Assembly: GCA_963082875.1 (NCBI GenBank)
Contig: OY720099.1
Span: forward strand, 16,721,066 to 16,785,065
Reading direction: 5' to 3'
Origin: Corella eumyota
Lineage: Eukaryota; Chordata; Ascidiacea; Phlebobranchia; Corellidae
Length of the DNA stretch: 64,000 nucleotides
Below, one piece after another: positions 12,331-24,600 of the stretch. The translations under genes were made by a program, and so were the position numbers. Positions within the stretch are counted from its first letter, which is position 1. Every line of letters begins with the position of its first letter. The notes beneath the pieces were generated by a model. That model was not told the origin of the DNA. It worked only from the letters and a program-made list of their open reading frames with translations, and searched no databases.

Positions 12331-14025
12331 ATGGCGATATCTTGTTCAATATCTGCTCAGCAAAACGGAGAAACCATAGACGCGTGGAGTGGTACATTAT
12401 TTCAAGATGCAAACAGCAAAACTGTTTTAACTACGTTTTATCCTCTTGCAAAATTTCTTTCCTGTTCGGCTGTAACTAAACTCACAAAACAGACATCATT
12501 CTTAAGTAATGCTTTAATTCATGATGTTAGCCTTATTGTAAGCTGGAAGGGGTGTGATATAAATGCAAATAAGGTACACAGAGTAAATGTTAACGAGTTT
12601 TTGTCTTGGAAAAGTGTTAATTTTGAATGGTGTATAAAGAAACTAACAAACCATGTTTTTGACTGGGATTCAAACTCAAAAAACAATGAAAAATCTTGTT
12701 GTGATGGTCACAATCCTGACGTATTTGCATCCTGGTTTATGATGTTACAATTTAATGACGAAAGCATGTTAGCAAACACCAATAAAGTTAATAAAAACGA
12801 TGATAATTTGCAACAAGGGATGTCGATTTGGACTTGCTCATATCCATTCGGAAGCCCATTACTGGATGTATTCAGTTGCTGTGCAAGCAAAGGTATTATC
12901 TGTAACCGTGACAATACAGGATTTCTGTTGACGGATGCAAGATGCTTGCCCGGCTCTCAGGGAGGGGGAATCTACTCCAAAAATCTTCTATTCTCCGGGA
13001 TGATCATATCACCTCTATGCATAAAAACAGGGGAACTTTCTGGCATGACTATAGCTTGTACTGTCACGGAAATCGCTCGGTCATATCAAAAAACCTGCTC
13101 AAATTATATTAGAAGTAATTTTCTGCAGAGCATTTTTTCGAAATTTAGTTCAAAAATTTTACCAAATGCAATTGTTGGTAACCCAGTTACATCGCTTGAT
13201 GTTGCAACAATACCTAGCCAGTCTCAGTTAGTGGATGAACATCTTGCAAATGCTAACAGCTTTCATGTTGAAGTTGTGAGTTTAAAACATCATAAAGGAT
13301 GGGGTTCCGGTGTTGTAGTTGCTTTATTAGTCGGTGAAAAAACATCGAAGGTATACATTGCAACATGTAAGCATGTAGTGGGCCCTTCTATTGGGCATAA
13401 CACACTTCGTGTTAAATTATTTACAGGGTCATATTGTCCAGTTACTATTACAAGGACAAATTTAGAGTATGTAAGCAATATGCCAGCTCTCGATTTTGCT
13501 GTGGTCTCAATAACAGTGGAAAATTCAATTGCATTAAAACTGCTAAATTCGAAAATTGCAATGAAAAAAGTTTCTCCTAAATTGTATGTTATTTGTTATG
13601 AGAAAAACCCTTTACAGGGTCACGAGGTTATTGCAAAGGGGCACTGCCTTGTTGAAAATTCAGAATACAAGCCAACAATAACTAGCGGAGTATTGTCAAC
13701 AGTTGTATACTCACATAAATCCAATAGACCTATTCTTCTTCATTCGACATGCATTGTACATGATGGTGCTAGCGGAGGTGCTCTGTTATCACCTAACCAA
13801 GGCAAACTGTATGGCATATTAGTGAACAATGTTAAAGAAATACACGATGACTCAAAACGCCAAGTTTTATACCCAGATGTCAATTTCAGTGTTCCTGCAT
13901 GTTTATTTATGCCTTATGTTGAAGGATTTTTAAAAGGCAAGTCTTTTAGGAACCTTGAAAAAATAATGGAAAATGGTTTATCATGGGGTTTACTTGACGA
14001 AGAAAAGCTAAAATCAAAATTGTAG
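12331..14025 (+). CDS. TYSND1: TYSND1-like peroxisomal trypsin-fold protease
   Basis: The gene is intronless and encodes 564 residues. The C-terminal domain (about 305-535) is a trypsin-like fold. Its catalytic residues are recognisable as His348 in ATCKHVV, Asp388 in PALDFAVV and Ser481 in HDGASGGALL. The N-terminal half (about 1-260) looks like a second, degenerate protease lobe with a Ser-free PGSQGGG counterpart, as in vertebrate TYSND1. The last residues, KSKL, form a canonical type-1 peroxisomal targeting signal (SKL). The vertebrate enzyme removes PTS2 leader peptides and processes PTS1 beta-oxidation enzymes inside peroxisomes, and that role is inferred here. The start at 12331 has a favourable context (AATAATGGC) and precedes the conserved region. 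DDX31 begins only 265 bp downstream on the same strand. All key residues are present, so I expect an active enzyme. Confidence 0.9.
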   Translation: MAISCSISAQQNGETIDAWSGTLFQDANSKTVLTTFYPLAKFLSCSAVTKLTKQTSFLSNALIHDVSLIVSWKGCDINANKVHRVNVNEFLSWKSVNFEWCIKKLTNHVFDWDSNSKNNEKSCCDGHNPDVFASWFMMLQFNDESMLANTNKVNKNDDNLQQGMSIWTCSYPFGSPLLDVFSCCASKGIICNRDNTGFLLTDARCLPGSQGGGIYSKNLLFSGMIISPLCIKTGELSGMTIACTVTEIARSYQKTCSNYIRSNFLQSIFSKFSSKILPNAIVGNPVTSLDVATIPSQSQLVDEHLANANSFHVEVVSLKHHKGWGSGVVVALLVGEKTSKVYIATCKHVVGPSIGHNTLRVKLFTGSYCPVTITRTNLEYVSNMPALDFAVVSITVENSIALKLLNSKIAMKKVSPKLYVICYEKNPLQGHEVIAKGHCLVENSEYKPTITSGVLSTVVYSHKSNRPILLHSTCIVHDGASGGALLSPNQGKLYGILVNNVKEIHDDSKRQVLYPDVNFSVPACLFMPYVEGFLKGKSFRNLEKIMENGLSWGLLDEEKLKSKL

Positions 14026-14290
14026 ATTGAGAAACATTTATTATGTAATTTCATGCAGTGATTTTTATTTTAATATTTATTTATTATGCAATTATATGTA
14101 TAGCAATCTTAGGTATTTATTGTTATGTGTGATTTATTTTATTTGTATTCATTGTTATAATGTTAGTTATGTTTATTATGCAAAACAATTAAATATTATA
14201 TTTGTAATTTTAGTAAATTTTAACTTTATATTTAATTGTGTTTTAAAAATTTTAGGTCTTGAATTTTAGGTAATAAAAAAAACCTTTAAA

Positions 14291-17200
14291 ATGACAACTG
14301 GAGATGAAATGATGCTGAACCTTGTAACCAGTGAATATCAACCTAAAAAACGGGAAAGTCATTGGAAGCACATGAAAAATAGAAAAAAGAGAATATCTGA
14401 ACGAAGGAAAGTGAAAAATAAAATAAGGAAACTTGAAAAGGAGGAAAGCAAAAACCGCAAACAGAAGGAAGAAAATAAATCAAAGGATTTCGATGAAAAA
14501 CAAAAATCTGAACTTGAAATAAAGGAGTTAGTTGAAAATTATTCTGATGCAAAAAATGTTGTAAGTAATGCTAAACCCTTAGATTTTAAAAAGAAAAATG
14601 TCACAAAGAAATCACCTAACAAAAAGCCTTCATCAAACAATTTTAAACCACGATCCTCTTTATTTTCTGGCAACCCTGAAATTCCGGAATTAGAAGAATT
14701 AAATGAAAAAAAAGTGAAGTCAGACGAAACGTTTACAGAAAACTCATCATTCCAAGATCTTGATATTTTTCCTGGACTAAAAACTTATGTCACAGAAAAA
14801 ATGGAACTGAAATTAATGACCCCGGTTCAATCCGAATCTCTACCTGTTTTACTGGAAGGTAAAGATGCCTTAATTAGGTCTCCAACTGGTTCTGGTAAAA
14901 CATTAGCATATGCACTAGCAGTGGTCCAAGGACTTGCATCTATAACACCAGAAATAACCAGAAACGATGGTCCAATGGCGATTATATTGGTGCCCACACG
15001 AGAATTAGCTTTACAGAGTTTTGAGTTGTTTCATCGGTTAACTTTGCCGGTCCGTAGGATTGTAGCAACCTGTGTTATTGGTGGGCAAAAGAGAAAATCA
15101 GAAAAGGCTCGGATCCGAAAAGGGACAAATATTATTATCTCAACTCCTGGAAGATTTGTGGATCATTTGCAGAACACAACTTGCTTATCTTTGGCATCTT
15201 TAAAATGGCTGATTTTTGACGAAGCTGATAGATTATTGGACATGGGTTTTCAGAAAGATATCAACACAGTTTTGGAGACAATCAAAGAGCAATCAACACA
15301 AAAGCAACAAGTGGTATTGTTGTCAGCAACTCTTAACAAAGGAGTTGAAAACTTAGTGGAGTTAACTTTGACTGATCCAGTCAGAATTGAAGTTTCAAAG
15401 ATGAATGAAACAAAATCGAAAGCCGACATTTTTGTTAACCCTCTGACTGGTTTAAACGTTGACAAAGTCCCTTTACCCGATAACTTAAGTCAACATGTTG
15501 TTCTCGTTCCAAGTAAATTAAGACTCATCGCTTTACTGGCATTTGTTAACGAAAAATGCAACAAAACGGACAAAAGTAAGTTGATCGTTTTCGTGTCTTG
15601 CCGAGATTCTGTCCAATTCCATTTTGAACTATTTAAGGACTTTACAATATCTCTTAACGATGATGAAGAGAAAGTAGTAGATATTTTTCAACTCCATGGT
15701 GGCATGCCACAACAAGAAAGGAACAGCACCATCTTGGAATACAAGCAATCAAAATCAGCTGTGCTCTTATGTACTGATGTAGCGGCAAGGGGTTTAGATA
15801 TTCCTAAGATAGAATGGGTTGTGCAATATACCAGTCCAGGCAGTCCGGTTGATTATATTCACAGAGTTGGAAGAACTGCAAGGGCAGGAAATGCCGGTAA
15901 ATTTTTGGGCTAATCTTACTGAAATAATAAAGTGTATATGAATAACGTATTTAAAATTTTTAAAATTGTTGTAGTTTCATTTATGTTTAGGGTATATATA
16001 TATTAGGGATGGGCCAATCGAATCCGAGTCCAAGTACTCGGCCCGAGTATTAAGCATATTTTAATACTCGTGCTCGTCGAGCATTTTTTAGTACTCGGAC
16101 GCCGAGTAATAATTTGTCATTTAAGATCGTATACGATTTACTAAACATAAAAAACACGAAGTTTGCCTTTTTCTAATAATTTATAATCTACTCTTAATTA
16201 TATTACGTTATTTAAGCAACAATTGCGCAACTAATACACTTTTTTTACATAATAAATTTGAGACTTAAACATTTTCGTTTGGACTTAAAATGATATTGCT
16301 ATCAGCGGTAAGTAGTTTTGCCAACGTTAAACCTTTTATAATCCATAAATACGTGTTTTTTGGCAAATTTTGCAGTTTTAAAATTATGCGGGAAAGATTC
16401 TCGTGAACAGTTATATACGTTTAAATGACGTCATAACCGAGTACTCGGACTCGGCCGAGTATCGCGACAAAATACTCGGGCTCGTTGAATCCGAGTAATT
16501 TGGATTTCAGCCCATCCCTAATATATATATATGCATATATTTATATAAATTAACCTTTTTTTAGGAAATGCTCTTTTGTTTCTTACCCCAGTTGAGTCTC
16601 CTTACGTGAAGCTTCTTACAAGTTTTGATATTGATATTGGTGAGATAAAGGTTGATGAAGTATTATGTGGGTTGCTGGACAAAAGGGATAGAAAATTACA
16701 ATACAATGTTAGGTAAGTCAAAAAAAATATTGGGTTTGGTGACCATGCCATAACATACTTAAAATCTTTATGTAAACATTAATACTTTCAGCATGTTTTA
16801 AATCATTAAATTGATTTTGTCATTTTTTCCCGTCGCATTGTTGTAATATTAATTGTATATCGTATTTATTATTTACTTTTATCAATGTGCGAAAAACCAA
16901 AATAAAAAAAAAATTCTTTTCTTCAATTTTCTTTTAAATCTGCATTATTAAATGAACTTAATTTTTTGTTTAATTTAGAATGCAAATGGCTAAAGAAAGG
17001 GCTTCAGAAGTTCAACTTGAGTTGGAAGAACTTATTAATACCAACAAAAAGTTGAAGGAACATTGTGGAAAAGCATTCACAGCCTTTATAAGAGCTTATG
17101 CCACATATCCAAGTGCTCTAAAGCATATTTTTCATGTTAAGAACCTTCATCTTGGTCATGTTGCTAAAAGCTTTGCTTTGCAGGTTAGTGTAAAAATTAC

Positions 17201-18023
17201 ATTTTTGGTGTAGTTTGTAATAAAAAAGGGAATACTAAAGTTATCAATTAATTGAATTTTTTTTTTACTGACCACTTACATTATTTAATAAAAAATGTAT
17301 TTTTGGGATTTAGGTTTGCAAGTGGTAATAATTAACAAATAAGTATAGGGATTTTTTTTTTGTATATATCATTATCCTCGATGTAGGAAAGTCGAATGTG
17401 CGACTTAAACATAGAGTAACTTCAGTTACTCCGACCCAGTCTCGAGTTGCCCATGGCATTTTGGGATATTATAGATTATAATTGACCGATAATTATACTG
17501 CTGATTAAGTGCTGGCTCAGCAGGAGTTCATACCGTTTATAGCGCCTTACTTAAGGGCGCTACAGCATGTTATCAGTGGGGATTGAACCCACGACCTAAT
17601 GTGTGGTGTAGCAAGTGTTCTTACCACTACACCACGCTGCCGGTAAATTTTGTTACCTACCTTAAGATTTAAGCATATTATTAGAGATATATTAGCTGTG
17701 AATTTCTTTAATTTAATTTTTAGGACACTCCAACTGAGGCTTTAACAAGTTTACGAAAAACTGTCGGCGACAGAGCAATCAGTATGATGATGAAAAGAAA
17801 GAAAAATGTGACTGAAACGAAACCAGAATCTAAAAGATCTGCAAAACCAGAAGAAATTAAACCTTCCGACCCAGTATCCAAGGAGATAGAGCTTCAAAAA
17901 CCAACAAAATCTAAAAGGAAAGCTGTTAAACGTCATCCAATTGTTGCTAAATTTGATTTAATGTCTGAATTTAGTAGTGGAATTGAAATTCCGGTACCTG
18001 CCAAAAAACAACGGACAAAATAA
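14291..18023 (+). CDS. DDX31: DDX31-like DEAD-box RNA helicase
   Basis: Four exons (14291-15896, 16565-16712, 16979-17183, 17724-18023) join in frame to 752 codons. A long Lys/Glu-rich, nucleolar-type N-terminus (1-120) precedes the helicase core. Motifs: Q motif near 170 (LMTPVQSESLPVLLEG), motif I SPTGSGKT at 197, Ia PTRELALQ, DEAD at 310, SAT at 345, V ARGLDIP and VI HRVGRTARAG at 524. The last two exons carry the C-terminal extension (FIRAYATYPSALKHIFHVKN, then LHLGHVAKSFALQ) that marks the DDX31/Dbp7 branch, followed by a basic tail. DDX31 family members act in the nucleolus in 60S subunit assembly. Intron 1 splits the gene just after motif VI and holds a MITE; intron 3 holds a SINE. Reading through exon 1 would stop within a few codons, so splicing is needed. 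The gene is convergent with the ZBBX-like gene. Confidence 0.93.
16004..16521. mobile_element. hAT-like MITE in DDX31 intron 1
   Basis: The element is bounded by TTAGGGATGGGC on the left and GCCCATCCCTAA on the right, a perfect 12-bp terminal inverted repeat resembling hAT ends (CAGGGATGGGC type). It is flanked on both sides by TATATATA, consistent with an 8-bp target duplication, although the flank is simple sequence. Subterminal regions carry repeated ACTCGG/CCGAGT palindromes (near 16034-16108 and 16438-16498). There is no transposase frame, so it is non-autonomous. Confidence 0.85.
17352..17642 (-). mobile_element. tRNA-derived SINE, full length, in DDX31 intron 3
   Basis: Reverse complement of the family consensus. 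The tRNA-like head at the right end has box A (TGGTGTAGTGGTAAGAACAC) and box B (GGTCGTGGGTTCAATCCCC). The body contains GCGCTATAAACGGTATGAAC and GACTGGGTCGGAGTAACTGA, and the left end is an oligo-T (an A tail on the SINE strand). It is antisense to DDX31. Confidence 0.92.
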
Positions 18024-18672
18024 AATTTTTTTTTTGATACCTGTATTTTTATGGAACAAATATATGTGCTATAATGGATAAATCAACATAAAATACAAAA
18101 GTTTGATGTATATGTATGAAAGACGGTAATGTTACATTTAAATTGCCAACCTTGCACAGCATATACCATAAGCAAACAGTGTTATTTAACAAAAAATATT
18201 TAAGTTTAAAGTGATAAAAAAACTAAAATTGTTTAATTTAGAACAGAATAATTAAAACTCATAAAGATTTAAAACAAAAAAATTTTAGATGCAAAGTATG
18301 TCAAGAAAACTTAAACCGCCTCGAAAAAAAAATTAAGAAATCTACTTTAAAATAAATAAAAAATATATTACAGAAATAATAAACAAGCAAAATAAGATAC
18401 TAGAAAGTGATTTTTCAGGCTTTAATGTCATGCTTTTTAGGATAACCAAACAACATAAAAAACAGTGCATTTTAAAGCAAAATGATAAATTAAATAAAAC
18501 AGGAGACAAAAAAGCGTCACTCAAAAAAAAAGGGTGTAGCAATAAAAAATTAGCAAACCTGTCAATAAAACTTCAACCAAAATAAAAAAGTGAAACATAA
18601 AATGCCAAAAACTTCACTCTACACAGTGCAGATAAAAAACCTGTTTTCAAACTGCTTTTTTCAAAAAGATCC
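18024..18672. other. Convergent 3' flanks of DDX31 and the ZBBX-like gene
   Basis: AT-rich sequence between two converging stop codons. I see no further exon. It presumably carries both 3' UTRs. Confidence 0.5.
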
Positions 18673-21600
18673 TTAAAACAAAGAATATTCCATTTCATTT
18701 TCGCTTTCGCTGCTAATATCAGCCATCATTACTCTTTCCATATCCTGGAAATTTTGTTGGTGGATTTTGTCAGGTTCTTGCCAGGTTGGAGTAGTTGACA
18801 TAACATTACCTAAGCTAAAAAAAAAACAAATAGATTTTTATTTTTAGGTTTTTATTCAAAATACTCAATAATACCATAAGAGTATTTCGAATTGTAGCGT
18901 GATGTAGTGGTAAAAACACTTGCTACACCACCATGAGGTCATGGATTCAATCTCCACTGCTCTCATGCTGCAGCACCCTTGAGTAAGGTGCTATAAACGG
19001 TATGAATTCCTGCTGAGCCAGCATTTAATCTGCAGCATAATTACCGGGCAATTATAATCTATCCCAAACTGCTAAAGGCAACTCGAGACTGGGTGGGTAA
19101 CAGTTGTTACTCTATGTTTAAGTCACGCATTTGATTGGGGATAAAAATATACAAAAAAAATTGTGTTTTAGTAAACTTTATTAAAAGTGAAATTTAATGC
19201 ACTTTTTATATTATAAATATTTTGACTGCCACTAGAGTCTGTTTTTTTATTTTGACATAAAAACGTCTTACCTTGCTTGATCTACATCAGGAGTAGAAAG
19301 TCCTGATCCAAGTCCGGGATCGTTGATGATTCCCAGCTCCTCATCCTCGGAGGACCAATCATCAATCATCCTTGAAACTCTTCCATCTTCAGTTAGGTTT
19401 CCTTAATTAAACATTCCGCGTATTAATCATATTTTATATCATTTTTTTTGTAAAAACACAAAATTTAAGGGCTGACAATTTAAAAAAAAAAAAAAATTAA
19501 AAATTTACCGGTTTGTGAAGCTAACTCCCACTCGAGTTGGTCGAGAGTTTTTGCATCTTCCTCTTCTCTTTCCATCTCTTCCTGGACCAACTCTGCAGGA
19601 GTAGCTGCAAAAAATATTTTGAAAATTTAATTTAAAACTCATTTTTCTGACAAATATTCTCTATTTTGGTTACTTTAAAATAAAAAAACGAGTTTATTAA
19701 AATTAAATTGGAAAACGGCAAAGCAAGTTTATTTTATAATAATTAAACCTTATTACTTACTTGGGACATTGTAATTAGGTGGATTCTTATGTAGAGAAGA
19801 TCTAACAACATAACTATCAGGTAATGTTTCCACTACACTGGATACAGGATTCCAAGTCACTTTTAATAGTTATATTCATTAATATTATTATAAATTCACA
19901 AAAAACAATTTTATTAAAATAAATTTTAAACTATAGACATAAAGGTAATATTATTTTAAAAGTGGTTTAATTCCTAAAAAAAAATATAAAGGCCTGTTTT
20001 TAAGATGTTATTAAAATCAAATTCCTAAATCAAAAACAATACATTCTTAAATAAGAAAAAAAAATTGTTCAATTACATATTCAATTACCCATTACATTTT
20101 ACCCATTATACAATATCATTTACCTATTATACAATGTAATGCTTTTTATATTATTGACCCAAAAAATAAAAGACAATATAAAATACTTTAAACTTACCTT
20201 GATTATTCAGCATAATTTCAGAGTGGTTGTTTATTGGATTATTATATTCAAGTGTGCTGTTGTTAATTTCCTTATCTTGGGGTTCAGTAAAAAATTGATC
20301 CAACCCTCTCCTGTAAACTGCATCAGGATTTTGGGGGAGATTTCCAACAACACTGACTAAAGATGTCGCCGGGTTCAATTCTGTTTTAAAATTTAATATT
20401 TTTTTAAAAAGATAAATTTTAAGAAAAAAATATAAATTATAATATTTTGGAATATACTCAAAATTTGTACACAATTCTAAAACCTTCACTTTGATTTTCT
20501 TTTTTAGTAAATTTTCCGTAATTTCCATGCGACGTTTTCGATCGTTTTTCAATATTTTCTTTGTTATGAATTCTTTTGTTTCTTCGTATAGCACTTTGAC
20601 TTCTCTTGCTTTGTACCGGCCTTTTCGGAGTTATATTTTCCACTGAAACAAATTCCTTGGGTTGTTCTGTTGGGTTTTCTTCGAAATGTTCGATTATTGG
20701 ACTTGGTGATTTTCCCAGGGTTTCCACCGGTTTTATATTTTCTTGACTATCAGTGTTTCCGAGTGAGTTATGAGAATTTATTTGAGAAGAAGAATTGCTG
20801 AATATTTCTTCAATGCAACATCTGAAAATAATTTTAAAATGGATAAAAGCATAAAAATATCTAAATAAAATAAAAACTTATTTTTGAACCCCCAAAAAAA
20901 CTTTGAACCCCCAAAATATTTACAAAAAATATTAATTTAAACAAAAATGCAAAAAAGGGAAAAATTTAATTTTTTTTAATAAATTTTTTTATCATTTTCA
21001 AATTAACTTTAAATTAAAAACACACAGTTATTACCCAGAGTAAGATTGAGGAGTTTTTACATCTTCCTCTTGATCCGAAGTCTCCTCCACAAAACAAACT
21101 GACTCCTCTTCTTCAATATAATCAGTCTCCATCTGATCAAGATCAACATCATCATCTGAAAAACAAAAAATATATTTAATTAGTATTACTATTCAAAAAG
21201 ACCATATTTCTAAAAGGACCATCTTTCAGACCATGTCAAATTTAACCAACTTTATCATTAACCATTCTATAATATTTAAAAAATTATTTTAAAACCAACC
21301 ATCTTCAATTTCCTGAATAACAACACCAGATAGTTCACCATTCAACATGGTTGATTGGTCTTCTATGGTTTGTATGGTGTCATTACTCTCTATAACAGAT
21401 GGTTGGGGCGTGAATAATTGTCGAATTTTTTCTCTTTCTTCTTTTTCATCAACTTTTGTAAAATTAAATTGATATAAGCAAAAATATATTAAAATAAAAA
21501 TATTCTTAACTAAGGCAGTAACTATACTAAATTCTGTTAGACAAAGAAAATAAATTTGCATGTTTAAAACCTGGAAACATTAGATCAAAAAGTATTTCAA

Positions 21601-24600
21601 TCTAAAAAAGACAACTTAAAAGAGTAAGTTGGGCAATAAAAAAAACTTAAAATTTAAATTTTGAATACTTTAAGAACTACCTGTTAGTTCTATTTGATCT
21701 TCAAGATCGTCTTCATTAAAATCTAAATTAGGAAGTGGTGGGACATCGGAAGATCTAAAATCAATTTTGTAATTTTAAAATAATTAATAAACCTAAAATT
21801 ATATAGATAGGACTTGGGTTCTTTATTTTAATAAAATTTGTACATACTTATGTAGCACTTACTGATAATCGCAAGAGGCTTTTAAGTCAAGTGGTAGTAT
21901 AAAAATAAATAATAAATGGAAAATGATTTAATTATTCATTTGTACAAGAAACATTTAACAATAAAAACAGATTTTAATACAACCCATTGAATTTGCTTTA
22001 CCTGTGTTTTTTTAAAAGTAATTTTTCCATGTAACTTAAAGTTGAATATTCGCTAAAGTTGATTTCAATTTTAACCGGGTCTGATTGGACAGAATGGACA
22101 CTCATTTCGACAAATGGGGTCGGAGTATTTGTTGGTGGCACAACAGCTAAAAAAAATACATTTCAAAAATAATTTAAAATTTAAAAAATAATTCACAAAA
22201 AAAAAATTTAAACTGTTTGTATTTGTTCAATATTTTACTTTTTTCCTGGTCGTTATTTTGAGACCTCCATTCTAGCAAAGCTTTTTGAAACGATTGTGCA
22301 CTTTCATCTTCATTAAAATCACCCTAAATATTTACAGAAAAGTATTAAAAAAAAATTAACACCAAATTTTAATCAGAAGTTTAAAATATTTTTGTTTAAA
22401 TTTTAACCGGCAGCTTGGTGTAGTGGTAAAAACACTTGCTAGACCACCATAAGGTTGTGGGTTCAATCCCCACTCTCATGCTGTAGCGTTCTTGAGTAAG
22501 GCGCTATAAACGGTATGAACTCCTGCCATTAATTAATCAGCAGCATAATTATCGGACAATTATAATCTATAATATCACAAACTGCCACAGGCAACCCGAG
22601 ACTGGGTTGGAGTAACTGATGTTACTCTATGTTTAAGTCGCGAATTTGACTTTCCCACATCAAGGATAAAGATATATCCAAAAAAAAACCTACTTCAACA
22701 AAAGTGATTATATATTTTAAATTTTAAACTAAATACAATTTTTTTTTAATGCTATGGAAAGTTACCTTTAAGAAGATGCCCCCATCTTTTTTCTCAATGG
22801 ATTTTCTAACTGGTTTTTCTTTAAGGGTAAATCTGGGAGGAGAAGGGGTACCTTCTAATGCCTTAAAAAACATACAAAATTTAGGCTAAAAAATATTCTT
22901 GCCAAATAAAATTATTTGTTAATTATTTAAAGTACTTTTATTATATGAAGTCAATATAAAAAAGATTACCTTATATTGCCAATAAAATATATCTTCTTTT
23001 TGACAACAAATGTTCTTTTATCACAAGTTAACTATTTTATTAATATTTAATTACACCACACATGAGGTCGTAGGTTCAATCCCCACTAATATCATGCTGT
23101 AGCGCCCTTCAGTAAGGCGCTATAAACAATAGGAACTCCTGCTGAGTCAGCACTTAATCAGCAGCATAAATATCGAGCAATTATAATCTATAATATCCCA
23201 AACTGCCACAGGCAACTCGAGACTGGGTCGGAGTAACTGTTGTTACTCTATGTTTAAGTTGCGCATTCAACTTTCCCACATCGAGGATAAAGATATACAA
23301 AAAAAAAAAATTGTTTACCTGTCTGGGTGTGGTTGTTCCATTATAAGGATAAAAAACTTCAGAACCCCACCCTGTTTTCGGTCGAACAATTTTACCATCA
23401 ACCCCAACTAGGAGTCTTTTGCGACCCCATCTAATAAAATATTCTATCACAGATTTTCAGGCAAACAAATTTATATCAGAAAAAGTACAAAGTAAAATTT
23501 CTTATATGGCAACCTTTTAAACAAAAAAAAATACCATATTTTTTTAAGAAAACACTTCATACTTGAACTTGTGTAGGCTATATACTTTACAGCAAAGACT
23601 TAAGGACATATTCTATCGTAGTTAATTCACAAACCTCATAAAAAACAACCCAATAGCATTGGGATAAATTCCCTGTAGACTTGGAATTGGTAAATTTCCA
23701 TCTTGGTCACTTTGAAGTTCCATTATCTTTATCAAAATAAAAGATCATTGATATCAAATAGCAAAGTACAGTATGTATAAGTATAGTATCAGGCTGTTAA
23801 TCAAGTAGCCGCAGCGTGGTGTAGTGGTAAGAACACTTGCTACACCACACAAGAGGTCGTGTGTTCAATCCCCACTGCTCTCGTGCTGTAGCACCATTGA
23901 GTAAGGCGCTATAAACGGTATGAACTACTGCTGAGTCAGCACTTAATCAGCAGCATAATTATCGGGCAATTATATTCTATAACATCCCAAACTGCTACAG
24001 GCAACTCGAGACTGGGTCGGAGTAACTGATGTTACTCTATGTTTAAGTCGCGCATTCAACTTTCCCACATCGAGGATAAAGATATATACAAAAAAAGTAT
24101 CGGTTTAGCAAAATTTTATACCGTTTATAGCGTTTTGCCCAAGGCACCACAGCATTAGAGCAGTGGGAATTAAACACACAACCTAATATAGTGAAGGCAA
24201 GTGTTCTGACTACTACACCATGCTGTCAGTCAAATTATATACATTTAAATTAACAAAAAATTCTTTTTTGCTTAAAAATGTAAAATTTTAAAATTACATC
24301 ATCACTAGATCGGTCCGGAGCCACAGAAATCCAAGTTTCTTTGTTCACTGGAGTCATTTGAGGTTTATCATCTTTTATTTGTAAATCTGTCAATTTTGGA
24401 TCCGTTGTTAGTAGTTTGCCAATCAGTTTTTGAGTATGTGATTCACGCTTTGGCAAATCTAAAAAAGGCAAGATTTAAAAAGTTAAATAAAAAAAGAATA
24501 ATTAAACAAAACTAATAGAAACAAATTGGTACAAAATTATTATTTTTTTTTTAAGTTGCATATTGCTAAAAAGCAAAATATATTTTATAAAATAGTTTTG

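Noticed and set aside
20458-20727. Alternative end of ZBBX exon 12 at 20458
   Set aside because: Extending to the next GT at that point runs into an in-frame stop; the donor at 20483 keeps the frame into the next exon.
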